Assembly: GCA_003612285.1 (NCBI GenBank)
Contig: RAYE01000023.1
Coordinates: forward strand, 1-64,000
DNA: 64,000 nt
Reading direction: 5' to 3'
From: a bacterium D16-51
GTDB lineage: Bacteria; Bacillota; Clostridia; Lachnospirales; Lachnospiraceae
The stretch's first letter is position 1. Every line of letters begins with the position of its first letter. The translations under genes were made by a program, and so were the position numbers. Below the pieces are notes generated by a model. The model did not search any database. It was not told the origin of the DNA and saw nothing but the letters and a program-made list of their open reading frames with translations. Positions 18,721 to 26,877 of this stretch are shown here, piece by piece.

Positions 18721-19925
18721 TCTCGTTCATACTCCGTATGCAGCGTTTTGAAGTTGGGCAGCTTCCCGCCGTTTTTTGCCGCCTGCAACGTCTTAGCGGC
18801 GGCTTCGTGAATGATAATGCTGTTCTCATTGCCCCGCAGGAACTTTTCTTTGTTCTTTGCTTTTTTGTACTGCACATAGACCGCCTTTGTCTGTTGGTAT
18901 GCGGATATGTTTTTCATCAAAAGGGATATGTCGGACAATCTATTTTCCAAGCCTTTCAGCGTGGCGGCGGTGTTTTCGCTTTCCGTATGCACTTCATCAA
19001 GAACCGCCTGCAACTGTTCATACTCTGAAATGTCATGCTCCGTTAGGAAATTCAAAGTCTTTGCCGCCTGCTTCAAGTTGCGTATCTTCGCCCACTGTTC
19101 GTAGCCTTTGCTCTCCGCTGCCTTGATACTGTTCTGAATGTCTATCAGCATAGAGATACCCGCTTTTTCCTGCCTTAACGCTTTCGGCTTCGCCCGGTAC
19201 GTCCCGGCAATCCTCTCCGTTATGGCTTCCACGGTGTAGGCTTCCCCAAGCGTCTTAGAGCGTGTAAAGCGTTCCTGCCCCGGCGCACGGAATGAAACGA
19301 ACTTGCCCCGCTTGATCTCATAGCCTGCCGCTTCCATGAGCCGCAGGAAATCATCAAAATCTTTCGCTTTGGGAATGGCAGCGTCAATCAACGCTTTCAG
19401 CTTTGCTTTCCAACTTGTCCCCTTGCGTTCAGCGTCCCATTCCGCATATTTCTTTCCCTTGTCCTGCCCCGGCGTGACGACTGACAGCCCGTGTTCCTTA
19501 CACAGCCTGTCGCTCTCATTTCGTATCTGATAATAGCTTTTCTTATTGGAAACATACTTGCGGTGTGTCGCAAAATCGACCGCACAAAATATGATGTGGT
19601 TATGGATATGCCCCTTGTCGATATGGGTAGTCAACACATACTCATATCTGCCGCCGAGAACCTTGTCCGCAAGCTCCTTTCCTATGCGGTGGGCTTCCTC
19701 ATAGCTGACCTCTCCGGGCGCAAAAGACTGAATTAAATGGTGTCCGAGGTTGTCCCCCTTGTCCCTTGCCTTTGACAGTGTAAAGCCAAACTCAATATCT
19801 GCCGTCTGATACGAGCAGCCGTAGGAGGAAATCAAAATCTGATTGTCCGTCTTGTCGGGATTGCAGATATAATCAATCGCCTTATTCAGCGTAGTTTTGA
19901 TAGGGTGTATCTTTGTAACTGCCAT
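18681..19925 (-). CDS. Relaxase / mobilisation nuclease (MobP-type), C-terminally truncated
   Basis: 414 residues. The HUH/relaxase centre is clear: catalytic tyrosine candidate Y19 in KAIDYICNPDK and the metal motif HIDKGHIHNHIIF (H101, H106, H108, H110). It nicks oriT and leads the strand during conjugal mobilisation. The coiled-coil C-terminus ends abruptly: the last 12-14 residues (REQRRTFGKGKGGD) are encoded by sequence that in the neighbouring frame is serine recombinase, so the natural C-terminus is lost. The nuclease domain is complete and might still function in trans. It overlaps the mobC end by 40 bp in the usual mobC-relaxase order. Confidence 0.9.
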   Translation of the reverse strand: MAVTKIHPIKTTLNKAIDYICNPDKTDNQILISSYGCSYQTADIEFGFTLSKARDKGDNLGHHLIQSFAPGEVSYEEAHRIGKELADKVLGGRYEYVLTTHIDKGHIHNHIIFCAVDFATHRKYVSNKKSYYQIRNESDRLCKEHGLSVVTPGQDKGKKYAEWDAERKGTSWKAKLKALIDAAIPKAKDFDDFLRLMEAAGYEIKRGKFVSFRAPGQERFTRSKTLGEAYTVEAITERIAGTYRAKPKALRQEKAGISMLIDIQNSIKAAESKGYEQWAKIRNLKQAAKTLNFLTEHDISEYEQLQAVLDEVHTESENTAATLKGLENRLSDISLLMKNISAYQQTKAVYVQYKKAKNKEKFLRGNENSIIIHEAAAKTLQAAKNGGKLPNFKTLHTEYEREQRRTFGKGKGGD

Positions 19926-20215
19926 ATCTTTTCCAATGCCCCCTTTATTTCCTCTAAGTCCTCTTTGTAGGCGTTCCCGGTGGAGTTGACCCGTTTTGCT
20001 ATCTGATTGACGTTTACGCCGACTTTCTGTATCTCTGCCGTCTGCTCCTTGACCGCCGTATAGTCCAACTGGATAATATAGCCATCAATCGCCATTTTCC
20101 GCAAATATGCCCCCAAGTTGTCCGTTTGCAGCAGCTTCATTTTTTCCTCAATCAGTGTGCGCTCCTGCTCCGTCACATAAAATTTTAACTGGATAGCCCG
20201 TTTTCTCTCTGCCAT
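19886..20215 (-). CDS. mobC: MobC-type relaxosome accessory protein
   Basis: 109 residues beginning MAERKRAIQLKFYVTEQER, a ribbon-helix-helix N-terminus, followed by NLGAYLRKMAIDGYI and GVNVNQIAKRVNSTG, the signature of the MobC/relaxosome family. It helps the relaxase bind and open oriT. I start at ATG 20215 (GGAG 4-5 bp upstream), not at the longer open frame to 20278. The reading frame overlaps the relaxase start by 40 bp, indicating translational coupling. Confidence 0.9.
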   Translation of the reverse strand: MAERKRAIQLKFYVTEQERTLIEEKMKLLQTDNLGAYLRKMAIDGYIIQLDYTAVKEQTAEIQKVGVNVNQIAKRVNSTGNAYKEDLEEIKGALEKIWQLQRYTLSKLR

Positions 20216-20465
20216 AGCTCCGTTTCCTTTCCGTTTTTCTAAGAGGGTTTGGGACACTTCCCAACAAGCATTTTTCACACCCGGACGGTACGCCAGAAGC
20301 GGGAAAAATACGGGATTGGGTACTCAATCCCTATGCTTGCTATTCTTCCCCTTGTAATTACTACGCACTGGAAGCCCAAAATGGCAAACCATGAGAGAAG
20401 TTTTTGAAAATTTCACAAAAAGAAAAGAGGGACAGCCCATTTTATATATGGCTTTCCATCTTAGC

Positions 20466-20529
20466 CGCTACCCGTTTTCCTCTGATAGAATTGTAATTGT
20501 TATTTTGTTTTCCTCACAATCAGACTGTA
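20466..20529 (-). pseudogene. Remnant of a SymE-like gene (3' end only)
   Basis: Read on the minus strand the sequence gives SDCEENKITITILSEENG then a stop, nearly identical to the last 18 residues of the intact SymE-like protein at 23403-23588 (LDCEENRITITKLSEENR). Nothing upstream continues the frame. It indicates that a second copy of this gene stood here before deletion. Confidence 0.6.
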
Positions 20530-20608
20530 AAGATAAACGTGCGCCTACTATTCCGAACCAAAGAACAAAAACAAGCATTTTGAAAATGTGCATAACAGCC
20601 TATATTGA

Positions 20609-20638
20609 TTGACATTTACCGAGTCATTCCAGTATATT
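20609..20638 (+). promoter_or_regulatory. Candidate promoter of the AraC-family gene
   Basis: TTGACA (20609-20614), 18-bp spacer, TATATT (20633-20638), 47 bp before the ATG at 20686. Confidence 0.55.
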
Positions 20639-20685
20639 TAATTCATAAAACAAATACAAAATCGTAAATGTGTAGGTGAATAGAC

Positions 20686-21597
20686 ATGAAAAATATCCGC
20701 AGCATTGAATTTTATACTGGAAGCAAAGAAGAATTACTTCCCGGTTTTGAAAATGATTTTCCTTACATTGCTTCGAGGGCAGAACTTGACAGATATATAG
20801 GGCGTTATGTACCGTGGCACTGGCACAAGACAGTGGAACTTTTTTACATGGAAAGCGGCAACATTGAATATGATACGCCGGGAGGAAAGCTATTGTTTCC
20901 GGCTGGAAGCGGCGGTATGGTAAATTCCAACGTACTCCATATGACAAAAGCAATATCACAGAGAGAAAGGAATATACAGCTACTTCATATTTTCGATGTT
21001 TCCCTGCTTGCCGGAGGACAGGGTAGCAGAATTGAGCAAAAGTATATTGCACCTGTTATAACAGCTCCACAGATTGAGATAATTCCTCTTTTTCCGGGTA
21101 ATGTAGCAGAAGAGAAGGTTTTGAAACTTATTGCTACATCGTTTCGTTTCTCCAGTGATGAATTTGGGTATGAAATAAAATTACGCGAAGCACTAACGGA
21201 AATATGGCTAATGCTTTTAGAACTATCCCGCCCTATGTATGAAAAAAAGGGAGAATATAACAAAAGCAACGATAAAATAAAGTTGATGATGATATACATT
21301 CATGAGCATTACCAAGAAAAGATTTCTATCCCGGAGCTTGCGGCGGCGGCATACCTAAGCGAAAGGGAGTGTTATAGAGTATTCCATGACTATCTGCACA
21401 TGACACCCGTAGAGTATATAAAGGCTTACCGTCTGCAATCTGCCTGTCAGATGTTGGCAAATGGGCAGGGATCTGTTACAGTTATCAGCCATGAGTGCGG
21501 TTTGGGAAGCAGCAGCTATTTTGGAAAAGTTTTTAAGGAATACGCACATTGTTCACCAACAGAATATCGGAGGAAATGGCAGAATAGTGATAGATAA
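20686..21597 (+). CDS. AraC-family transcriptional regulator
   Basis: 303 residues. N-terminal cupin-type sensing domain (VPWHWHKTVELFYMESGNIEY) and C-terminal double helix-turn-helix: ISIPELAAAAYLSERECYRVF and the family signature region YRLQSACQMLANG...GLGSSSYFGKVFKEY. Probably senses a small molecule and activates neighbouring genes; the HD and acetyltransferase genes downstream on the same strand are plausible targets. It lies in the mobile region as cargo. The ribosome site is weak (GTAGGTG, 10 bp upstream). Confidence 0.92.
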   Translation: MKNIRSIEFYTGSKEELLPGFENDFPYIASRAELDRYIGRYVPWHWHKTVELFYMESGNIEYDTPGGKLLFPAGSGGMVNSNVLHMTKAISQRERNIQLLHIFDVSLLAGGQGSRIEQKYIAPVITAPQIEIIPLFPGNVAEEKVLKLIATSFRFSSDEFGYEIKLREALTEIWLMLLELSRPMYEKKGEYNKSNDKIKLMMIYIHEHYQEKISIPELAAAAYLSERECYRVFHDYLHMTPVEYIKAYRLQSACQMLANGQGSVTVISHECGLGSSSYFGKVFKEYAHCSPTEYRRKWQNSDR

Positions 21598-21685
21598 GGG
21601 CAGAAATGAAATATTTTTCATACGCCGCTTGCATTATAATGATACCTGTAAAGTAAATCAGCTATTTACAGGAGGTGAGTGCAAG

Positions 21686-21925
21686 GTGGTAAAACTAAAC
21701 ATTCTGAACATGAAAAATTTTTTAGATACGGTCAATGCCTGTACCGGCAAAGTAAATATGCTCTGCCCGGACGGTAAAAAACTGAACATCAATGGGGAAG
21801 AAAAGATACAGGATAATTTGTGGCGGCAATACCGCCAAAACAAAGACTGCCTGCGGCTTGTTTTAGAAATCCCCAACCCAACGGATTATATGAACATTGT
21901 TTCATACTATGCCGGGGATTGCTGA
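21686..21925 (+). CDS. Small conserved protein of unknown function (79 aa)
   Basis: Starts at GTG 21686, preceded by a strong GGAGGTGA at 21671-21678 with 7-bp spacing. The product opens MVKLNILNMKNFLDTVNACT and continues GKVNMLCPDGKKLNING. Small proteins of this kind (often misnamed polyA polymerase) are frequent in Clostridia, and I know no function for them. The overlapping longer frame from 21461 runs through the AraC gene and is not the real start. Confidence 0.6.
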   Translation: MVKLNILNMKNFLDTVNACTGKVNMLCPDGKKLNINGEEKIQDNLWRQYRQNKDCLRLVLEIPNPTDYMNIVSYYAGDC

Positions 21926-22000
21926 TTTGTCTGTAAATATTTCATCATAAAGGAGCTGGACGGTTTATCTGCCAGCCCCACCCTTTTGAAAGGAGTTAAA

Positions 22001-22636
22001 ATGGAGTTAAACATTCAGAACGTGGAATTGGCGTTAAAAGAAGCGTCAGAATCTAATCCGGGGGCATGGGCAGACCATTCCCGATATGTAGCCGAAGCCT
22101 GTAAAAATATTGCGTCACACTGTAAAAATTTATCTGCTGAACAGGCATATCTTTTCGGGCTGTTACACGATATTGGACGTTATGCCGGAGTGAGTTCGGA
22201 AAGGCATCTCATAGACGGTTATCATTACTGCATAAAGCGTGGGTGGGGAAAAGCTGCACAGATATGTATATCCCACGCATTTATGATACAGGATATTGAT
22301 ACTTCTATCGGGGAGTTTGATGTCAGTGATGAGGATTACCTGTTTATGAAAGAATTTGTTGCAAATGCGGTATATGATGATTACGACCGACTGGTACAGT
22401 TATGTGACGCACTGGCTATGCCTACGGGGTTCTGCCTTTTGGAAAAAAGATTTGTAGACGTGACAATACGGTATGGTATTCACCCGGCGACAATAGACAG
22501 GTGGAAAAAAATTTTAGAAATTAAGAAATTGTTTGAGCAACAGATTGGCTGTTCTATTTATACTTTGCTTCCGGGCGTTGTAAAACAGTTTTTGTTAGGG
22601 GGGATATTATGTATTACGAGGCAAGCGATTTTGTAG
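22001..22636 (+). CDS. HD-domain protein (putative phosphohydrolase)
   Basis: 211 residues. The metal-binding pair is H56-D57 in FGLLHDIGRYAG, with an earlier histidine (H26, WADHSRYV) and later HAF and D residues in QLCDALAMPTG, the arrangement of HD hydrolases such as small (d)NTP or nucleotide phosphohydrolases. The start is ATG 22001 with AAAGGAG 7 bp upstream. The end overlaps the next gene by 28 bp, so the two are translationally linked. Substrate unknown. Confidence 0.85.
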   Translation: MELNIQNVELALKEASESNPGAWADHSRYVAEACKNIASHCKNLSAEQAYLFGLLHDIGRYAGVSSERHLIDGYHYCIKRGWGKAAQICISHAFMIQDIDTSIGEFDVSDEDYLFMKEFVANAVYDDYDRLVQLCDALAMPTGFCLLEKRFVDVTIRYGIHPATIDRWKKILEIKKLFEQQIGCSIYTLLPGVVKQFLLGGILCITRQAIL

Positions 22637-23202
22637 AAACTGCGGACAGCGATACATTAAAGCGGATCGCCCGCACAAGGGAATTAACAAGGGAATATTA
22701 TCTTTCTGATTATGTAGATACGGACAAAAGGACTGCCATTCTCCATGAACTGTTAGGCGGAATAGGGGAAAATGTGGCAATCGACACGCCTTTTCATTGT
22801 GATTATGGGAAAAATATCTTTGTGGGAAATGATGTGATAATCAACATGAACTGTACTTTTGTAGATAACAAGCCTATCCGAATTGGTGACAGGGTTTTAA
22901 TTGCGTCAAATGTGCAGATTTATACATCTTTACACCCGGTTTTACCACAGGAAAGGCTTGTGCCGGATTGGAGGGAATGTCAGACAACATTCTTCAGAAC
23001 CTATGCACGTCCAGTAGAAATAAAGGACAATGTATGGATTGGCGGCGGCTGTATTCTCCTGCCGGGAGTCACCATAGGGGAAAACAGTGTGATAGGGGCT
23101 GGAAGCGTGGTAAACCGCTCTATCCCGCCAAATTGCGTTGCGGTAGGGAATCCATGCAGGGTGATACGTTATTTTGATACAGATAGAGAAAATCAACAGT
23201 AA
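22609..23202 (+). CDS. Sugar O-acetyltransferase (maltose/galactoside acetyltransferase family, left-handed beta helix)
   Basis: 197 residues. N-terminal Mac domain (ASDFVETADSDTLKRIARTR) followed by hexapeptide repeats: IFVGNDVIINMNC, IRIGDRVLIASNV, VEIKDNVWIGGGCILLPGV and TIGENSVIGAGSVV. The catalytic histidine candidate is in LHPV. It acetylates sugars with acetyl-CoA. GGGGGG lies 6 bp before the ATG, within the HD gene. Cargo of the mobile region. Confidence 0.92.
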   Translation: MYYEASDFVETADSDTLKRIARTRELTREYYLSDYVDTDKRTAILHELLGGIGENVAIDTPFHCDYGKNIFVGNDVIINMNCTFVDNKPIRIGDRVLIASNVQIYTSLHPVLPQERLVPDWRECQTTFFRTYARPVEIKDNVWIGGGCILLPGVTIGENSVIGAGSVVNRSIPPNCVAVGNPCRVIRYFDTDRENQQ

Positions 23203-23402
23203 GAAGTATTAGCATATCGTTTTTGAAATTATTTTGTTGTGCCCTCTCAATTTGTTGTCGGTAATAAATACATTTAATGAACAATGCAGATGATTACAAA
23301 GGAGTGATATTTGTCGCTAAAATAATAATACTTACATTTAATGATACGGAAGAAAAAGAGGGAAAGCTGATTGTTTATAGCTTTCCCTCTTTGCTGTTTC
23401 TG

Positions 23403-23588
23403 TTACCTGTTTTCCTCTGATAGCTTCGTGATTGTTATTCTGTTTTCCTCACAATCCAGTTTTATCTTGTCCCCCTCTGAAAAGCCGAGAGCCTTTAGCC
23501 ATTGCCCCTCAAATCTGATCTGCGGGATTGTCTGAAAGGATTGGTTTGTCTTTCCGTACACTGTTAGTTTTCTGCTGCCTTTTTCCAT
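23403..23588 (-). CDS. SymE-like / AbrB-fold small protein
   Basis: 61 residues: MEKGSRKLTVYGKTNQSF then IPQIRFEGQWLKALGFSEGDKIKL and an ENRITITKL end. This is the swapped-hairpin AbrB/SymE layout. In Enterobacteria SymE is an SOS-induced toxin; in Clostridia the role of the homologues is unclear and they may bind nucleic acid. The start is ATG 23588 with AGGGGG 5 bp upstream. The 51-residue gene just upstream on the same strand ends 8 bp before it, so they form a two-gene unit. Confidence 0.75.
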   Translation of the reverse strand: MEKGSRKLTVYGKTNQSFQTIPQIRFEGQWLKALGFSEGDKIKLDCEENRITITKLSEENR

Positions 23589-23595
23589 ATACCCC

Positions 23596-23751
23596 CTATA
23601 CTTCCCGGCACTCAATTCCAAACAAACTGCCGTCTGCCATTTTTAACTGAAATATGTTTAGTTTATCCTTTGTTTCAATGTCCGCAAGCGTATCAGCGTC
23701 CACATCATCAAGTAAATTAAACAGCCAGTCCTTAAAATCGTTAAGTGACAT
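23596..23751 (-). CDS. Small protein partner of the SymE-like gene (51 aa)
   Basis: A 51-codon frame with GAAAGAAG about 9 bp before ATG 23751. The product is acidic (MSLNDFKDWLFNLLDDVDAD, then TLADIETKDKLNIF) and ends FGIECREV. Eight bp separate it from the SymE-like gene, and the SymE ribosome site lies in that gap. I do not recognise the family. An antitoxin or accessory role is possible but unsupported. Confidence 0.55.
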   Translation of the reverse strand: MSLNDFKDWLFNLLDDVDADTLADIETKDKLNIFQLKMADGSLFGIECREV

Positions 23752-23775
23752 TTTTTATCTTCTTTCGTGAATTGT

Positions 23776-23799
23776 ATAGTGTCATTGTGTGAACACTAT
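23776..23799. promoter_or_regulatory. Inverted repeat ATAGTGT-N10-ACACTAT, probable operator
   Basis: Seven-base perfect arms at 23776-23782 and 23793-23799 lie between the divergent SymE-pair start (23751) and the Cro/XRE-type gene (23869). The position suits a site bound by the small helix-turn-helix protein. Confidence 0.45.
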
Positions 23800-23868
23800 C
23801 ATAAAGCCAATTTTACATGGATAATTGACTTTATACAAGTACCAAACTGAAAAAAGGCAGGCGAAAAA

Positions 23869-24081
23869 ATGATAAAGTATGACCGACTTTGGGAAACCAT
23901 GCGGGAAAAGGGCGTGACGCAGTATGACCTTTACACATACCACAATGTAAACCGTTCCCAACTGGATAGATTACGGAAGAATAAGAACGTACAGACAAAC
24001 ACGATAGACAGGCTATGTAATATCCTGCATTGCAATGTCGAGGATATAATGGAGCATATCGAAGATGATAACCATTTCTGA
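23869..24081 (+). CDS. XRE/Cro-type helix-turn-helix protein (70 aa)
   Basis: 70 residues with a single HTH: LWETMREKGVTQYDLYTYHN, VNRSQLDRLRKNKNV, TIDRLCNILHCNVEDIMEHI. This is the short Cro/C1 family common on Firmicute mobile elements. It probably represses neighbouring genes through the inverted repeat just upstream. A weak ribosome site (AGGCG) is 7 bp before the ATG. A terminator follows at 24107. Confidence 0.85.
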   Translation: MIKYDRLWETMREKGVTQYDLYTYHNVNRSQLDRLRKNKNVQTNTIDRLCNILHCNVEDIMEHIEDDNHF

Positions 24082-24106
24082 AATGGGCGACAAAAAATTA
24101 CACGGG

Positions 24107-24134
24107 CAGCCGGGAAAGTTCCGGCTGTTTTTTC
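24107..24134 (+). terminator. Intrinsic terminator of the XRE gene
   Basis: CAGCCGG (24107-24113) and CCGGCTG (24121-24127) with a 7-base loop, followed by TTTTTT. It starts 26 bp after the stop codon. Confidence 0.85.
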
Positions 24135-24531
24135 TTGTCCCAATCCCTTTATTTCTGCCGCCGCAGGACTTCCCTACGGTGGCATTTTTACGCTTTCCCC
24201 CATGCGGAAAAATGTCATGCTTTGCAGAAAGGCTTGATACAATCCCGATAGAAACATGATAGAAACGTGATATTGCCGCTGTATTATTTTTTACTGGAAA
24301 GCGGCACAAGCCCTTTCCAAAAAATCAAGGAGGTGCAACCTATCCATAAAAAATTTTTCAGTGGCAGCTACACCCGAAAAAACGCTCCGCATTTTGCACG
24401 GGAAACACCGATTTACCAACGACAACACCCCTCTCAACACACCCGACTGATAAACACTTGCAGCCGGGCTTTTTTATGCTTTGTCGAAAACTTTTTGAAA
24501 ACTTTTTCCGCAGACAGGGGGAGGTGGCAGC
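24135..24531 (+). other. Intergenic mobile-element sequence without a convincing gene
   Basis: About 400 bp. A good ribosome-like AAGGAGGTG near 24329 is not followed by a recognisable coding start, and the longest plus frame (24267-24575) has no codon pattern or known family. It probably contains remnants of genes deleted between the XRE gene and the sigma-like gene. Confidence 0.4.
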
Positions 24532-24758
24532 ATGAAGCCAGACCCAAAAGAAAAACACAAGCAGCATACCTTTGACGCATACTGCAAACGCATTTTGAAG
24601 AACGAAAGCAGTGACTACCAAAGGCGCATGAGCGTACTTAGGGAGCATGAGATACCCTTTTCCATGCTGCCGCAGGAAACGCTTGCACAGTTGCCTGCCG
24701 CCGGACAAGCTCTTTGCAGGAACTAAAAAAATTCATGGAGGGAAATGCTGATGAATGA
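24532..24758 (+). pseudogene. Sigma-factor-like gene of a conjugative element with internal deletion
   Basis: The first 60 or so codons read MKPDPKEKHKQHTFDAYCKR, ILKNESSDYQRRM and REHEIPFSMLP, the N-terminus of the small sigma-70-region-4-like proteins of Tn916/Tn1549-type elements. The frame then stops at 24726. In the next frame, ELKKFMEGNADE and a stop (24718-24758) match how that family ends. The middle, including the HTH that should recognise DNA, is missing: an in-gene deletion near 24710. A 27-codon frame at 24751-24834 overlaps its end and is probably the stub of the following gene. Confidence 0.6.
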
Positions 24759-25008
24759 AACGACTGCCAACACGCCGCACTTGCAGGGCGGCAAAGTGGA
24801 AACTGCCGCCGCCATGACCCGCACATTGGCATAATGATACACCCGTATGACACGGCTACTCATAAGAATGAGAGGGGTGCAAGTCCCGTGGAGCTGCCAA
24901 GCCGTCCGTTTCGCCCATTCTTACACACCGATACAATGAGGAAAACAGTAATAGGACAATCCTGTTTCCCCATAAAATAAAATAATGGACAATGCAAGGA
25001 GTGAATTT

Positions 25009-25173
25009 ATGGGAACAGCCATACACACTACTACCGAGCATAAAATCGGTGCTGTTACATATTTTGTAGTTTCCGCACAAAGCGAAAAAGCAACGGAAAC
25101 TTTAGATAAAAAAGTAGAAAAACTGATTAAGAAAGATATGCGGGAAACCGCCGTAAAACGGCGCTTCCGCTAA
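25009..25173 (+). CDS. tnpW: Transposon-encoded TnpW-family protein
   Basis: 54 residues, MGTAIHTTTEHKIGAVTYFV then SEKATETLDKKVEKLIKKDM: the pattern of TnpW proteins, which sit next to the large serine recombinase of Tn4451-like elements. AAGGAG is 8 bp before ATG 25009. Its role in transposition is not established. The recombinase gene it should accompany follows at 25264. Confidence 0.75.
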   Translation: MGTAIHTTTEHKIGAVTYFVVSAQSEKATETLDKKVEKLIKKDMRETAVKRRFR

Positions 25174-25183
25174 TAAATACATA

Positions 25184-25212
25184 TTGGCTTTGACGGCGGA
25201 ATGTGGTATAAT
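25184..25212 (+). promoter_or_regulatory. Candidate promoter of the recombinase gene
   Basis: TTGGCT (25184-25189), 17-bp spacer, TATAAT (25207-25212), about 50 bp before the recombinase start. Confidence 0.5.
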
Positions 25213-25263
25213 ATCCGTAAGTACATTTATACCTTTTGTCTGACTGTCAGAAAGGAGCAGACC

Positions 25264-26815
25264 ATGTTACAGGTAGACAAAATTTTTCATTGATGACGGC
25301 GTATCGGGCGTGAGCTTTGAACGTGAGGGCTTGCAGTCAATGCTGCATGAAGTGGAAGCCGGACACGTTGCAACGGTCATAACAAAGGACCTTTCCCGAC
25401 TGGGGCGCAATTATCTAAAGACTGGGGAACTGATAGAAATTATCTTCCCGGAATATGACGTAAGGTATATTGCAATCAATGACGGCGTTGACACCGCGAG
25501 GGACGACAGCGAATTTACCCCGCTAAGGAACTGGTTCAATGAGTTTTACGCAAGGGACACAAGCAAGAAAATCCGTGCGGTCAAACAGGCAAAGGCACAG
25601 AAAGGGGAACGTGTCAACGGGGAATGTCCATACGGCTATCTGATAGAACCGGACGACAAAAACCACTTGATACCCGACCCCGAAACCGCCCACGTTGTAA
25701 AACAGATTTTTGCCCTTTATGTGAAAGGCGAGCGTCTATGCGACATTCAGGAATGGCTTGCTGACAATAAGGTGCTGACAGTCGGCGCATTACGTTACAA
25801 ACGTACCGGACAGACACGGTATCACAACGCTTCGCTGATACCTTACTCATGGCCGGACAAGACAATTTATGATATGCTTGCAAGAAAAGAATATTTAGGG
25901 CATACCATTACAGGGAAATCCTACAAGGTATCTTACAAGTCAAAAAAGACAAAGAAGAACCCGGAGGAAAAGCGTTACTTTTTCCCAAACACGCATGAAG
26001 CGCTGATTGATGAAGAAACCTTTGAACTTGCACAGAAAAGGCTTGCCACAAGACACCGCCCCACAAAATCAGAGGAAATAGACCTCTTTTCCGGGCTTCT
26101 GTTCTGCGGCGACTGCGGGTACAAGATGTATTTACAGCAGGGCGTAAGCATACCCGAACGCAAACGCGCCTACACCTGCGGCAACTACCGCAACCGCCCA
26201 AGAAAAATGATACAGTGCTCTACACACTATATCCGCAAATCTGTTATCATGGAGCTTGTGCTTGCGGATATGCAGAGGGTGCTTTCCTTTGTGAAGCAGC
26301 ATGAAAAGGAGTTTATCAAGACCACTACGGAGTTAGGCAGCAAAGAAGCCCTAAAGACAGCGGCACAGGAACAGAAAGAACTTTCCACGGCACAGACAAG
26401 GCTAATGGAAATTGACACTGTTTTCCGCAAACTGTATGAGGACAACGCTTTAGAGAAACTTTCTGATGAACAGTTTGTATTTATGACTTCCGGATATGAG
26501 GAAGAAAAAAAGACGCTGAAAGAAAGGATTGCCTCTTTAGACGGGCAGATACGGGCAGCCAAAGAGCATAATTCTGATGTAAAGAAATTCGTCCAGTTGG
26601 TAAAGAGGTACACGCAGATAAAGGAACTGACCTATGAGAATGTGCATGAATTTATTGACCGTATTCTGATTTATGAACTGGACAGGGAAACCAACACCCG
26701 CAAGATTGAGATATTCTATAACTTTGTTGGTAAAGTAGACAACACGCAAGAACCTATCAAAAACACATCTTATTTCCGTCAAATCGGTACAGGCGTAGAC
26801 AATATCGTAGTCTAA
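25264..26815 (+). pseudogene. Large serine recombinase lacking the catalytic N-terminus
   Basis: The original start is visible: AAAGGAG, then ATG at 25264 and codons MLQVDKI. The frame then fails (stop at 25291-25293), and the reading resumes one frame over at FIDDGVSGVSFEREG. The missing part should be about 45-50 residues including the catalytic serine (Y-x-R-x-S). The rest is intact for 500 codons: KDLSRLGRNYLKTGE, recombinase domain, zinc ribbon CGDCGYKM...CGNYR and a long coiled coil, ending FRQIGTGVDNIVV. It is close to TnpX/Tn4451-type recombinases. Without the serine it cannot cut DNA. Residual DNA binding is possible if an internal start such as that at 25310 is used. Confidence 0.85.
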
Positions 26816-26877
26816 GATAAAGCACGGGGATAGATGCTGATACCGTACATCAAAATGGTATCGTTATCTAACCCCAA

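Noticed and set aside
20391-20612. 73-codon plus-strand frame upstream of the AraC gene
   Set aside because: It is antisense to the SymE-like stub and lacks a ribosome site.
24861-24925. Sequence GAGAGGGGTGCAAGTCCC considered as the start of a group II intron
   Set aside because: No intron domains V/VI or reverse transcriptase follow.
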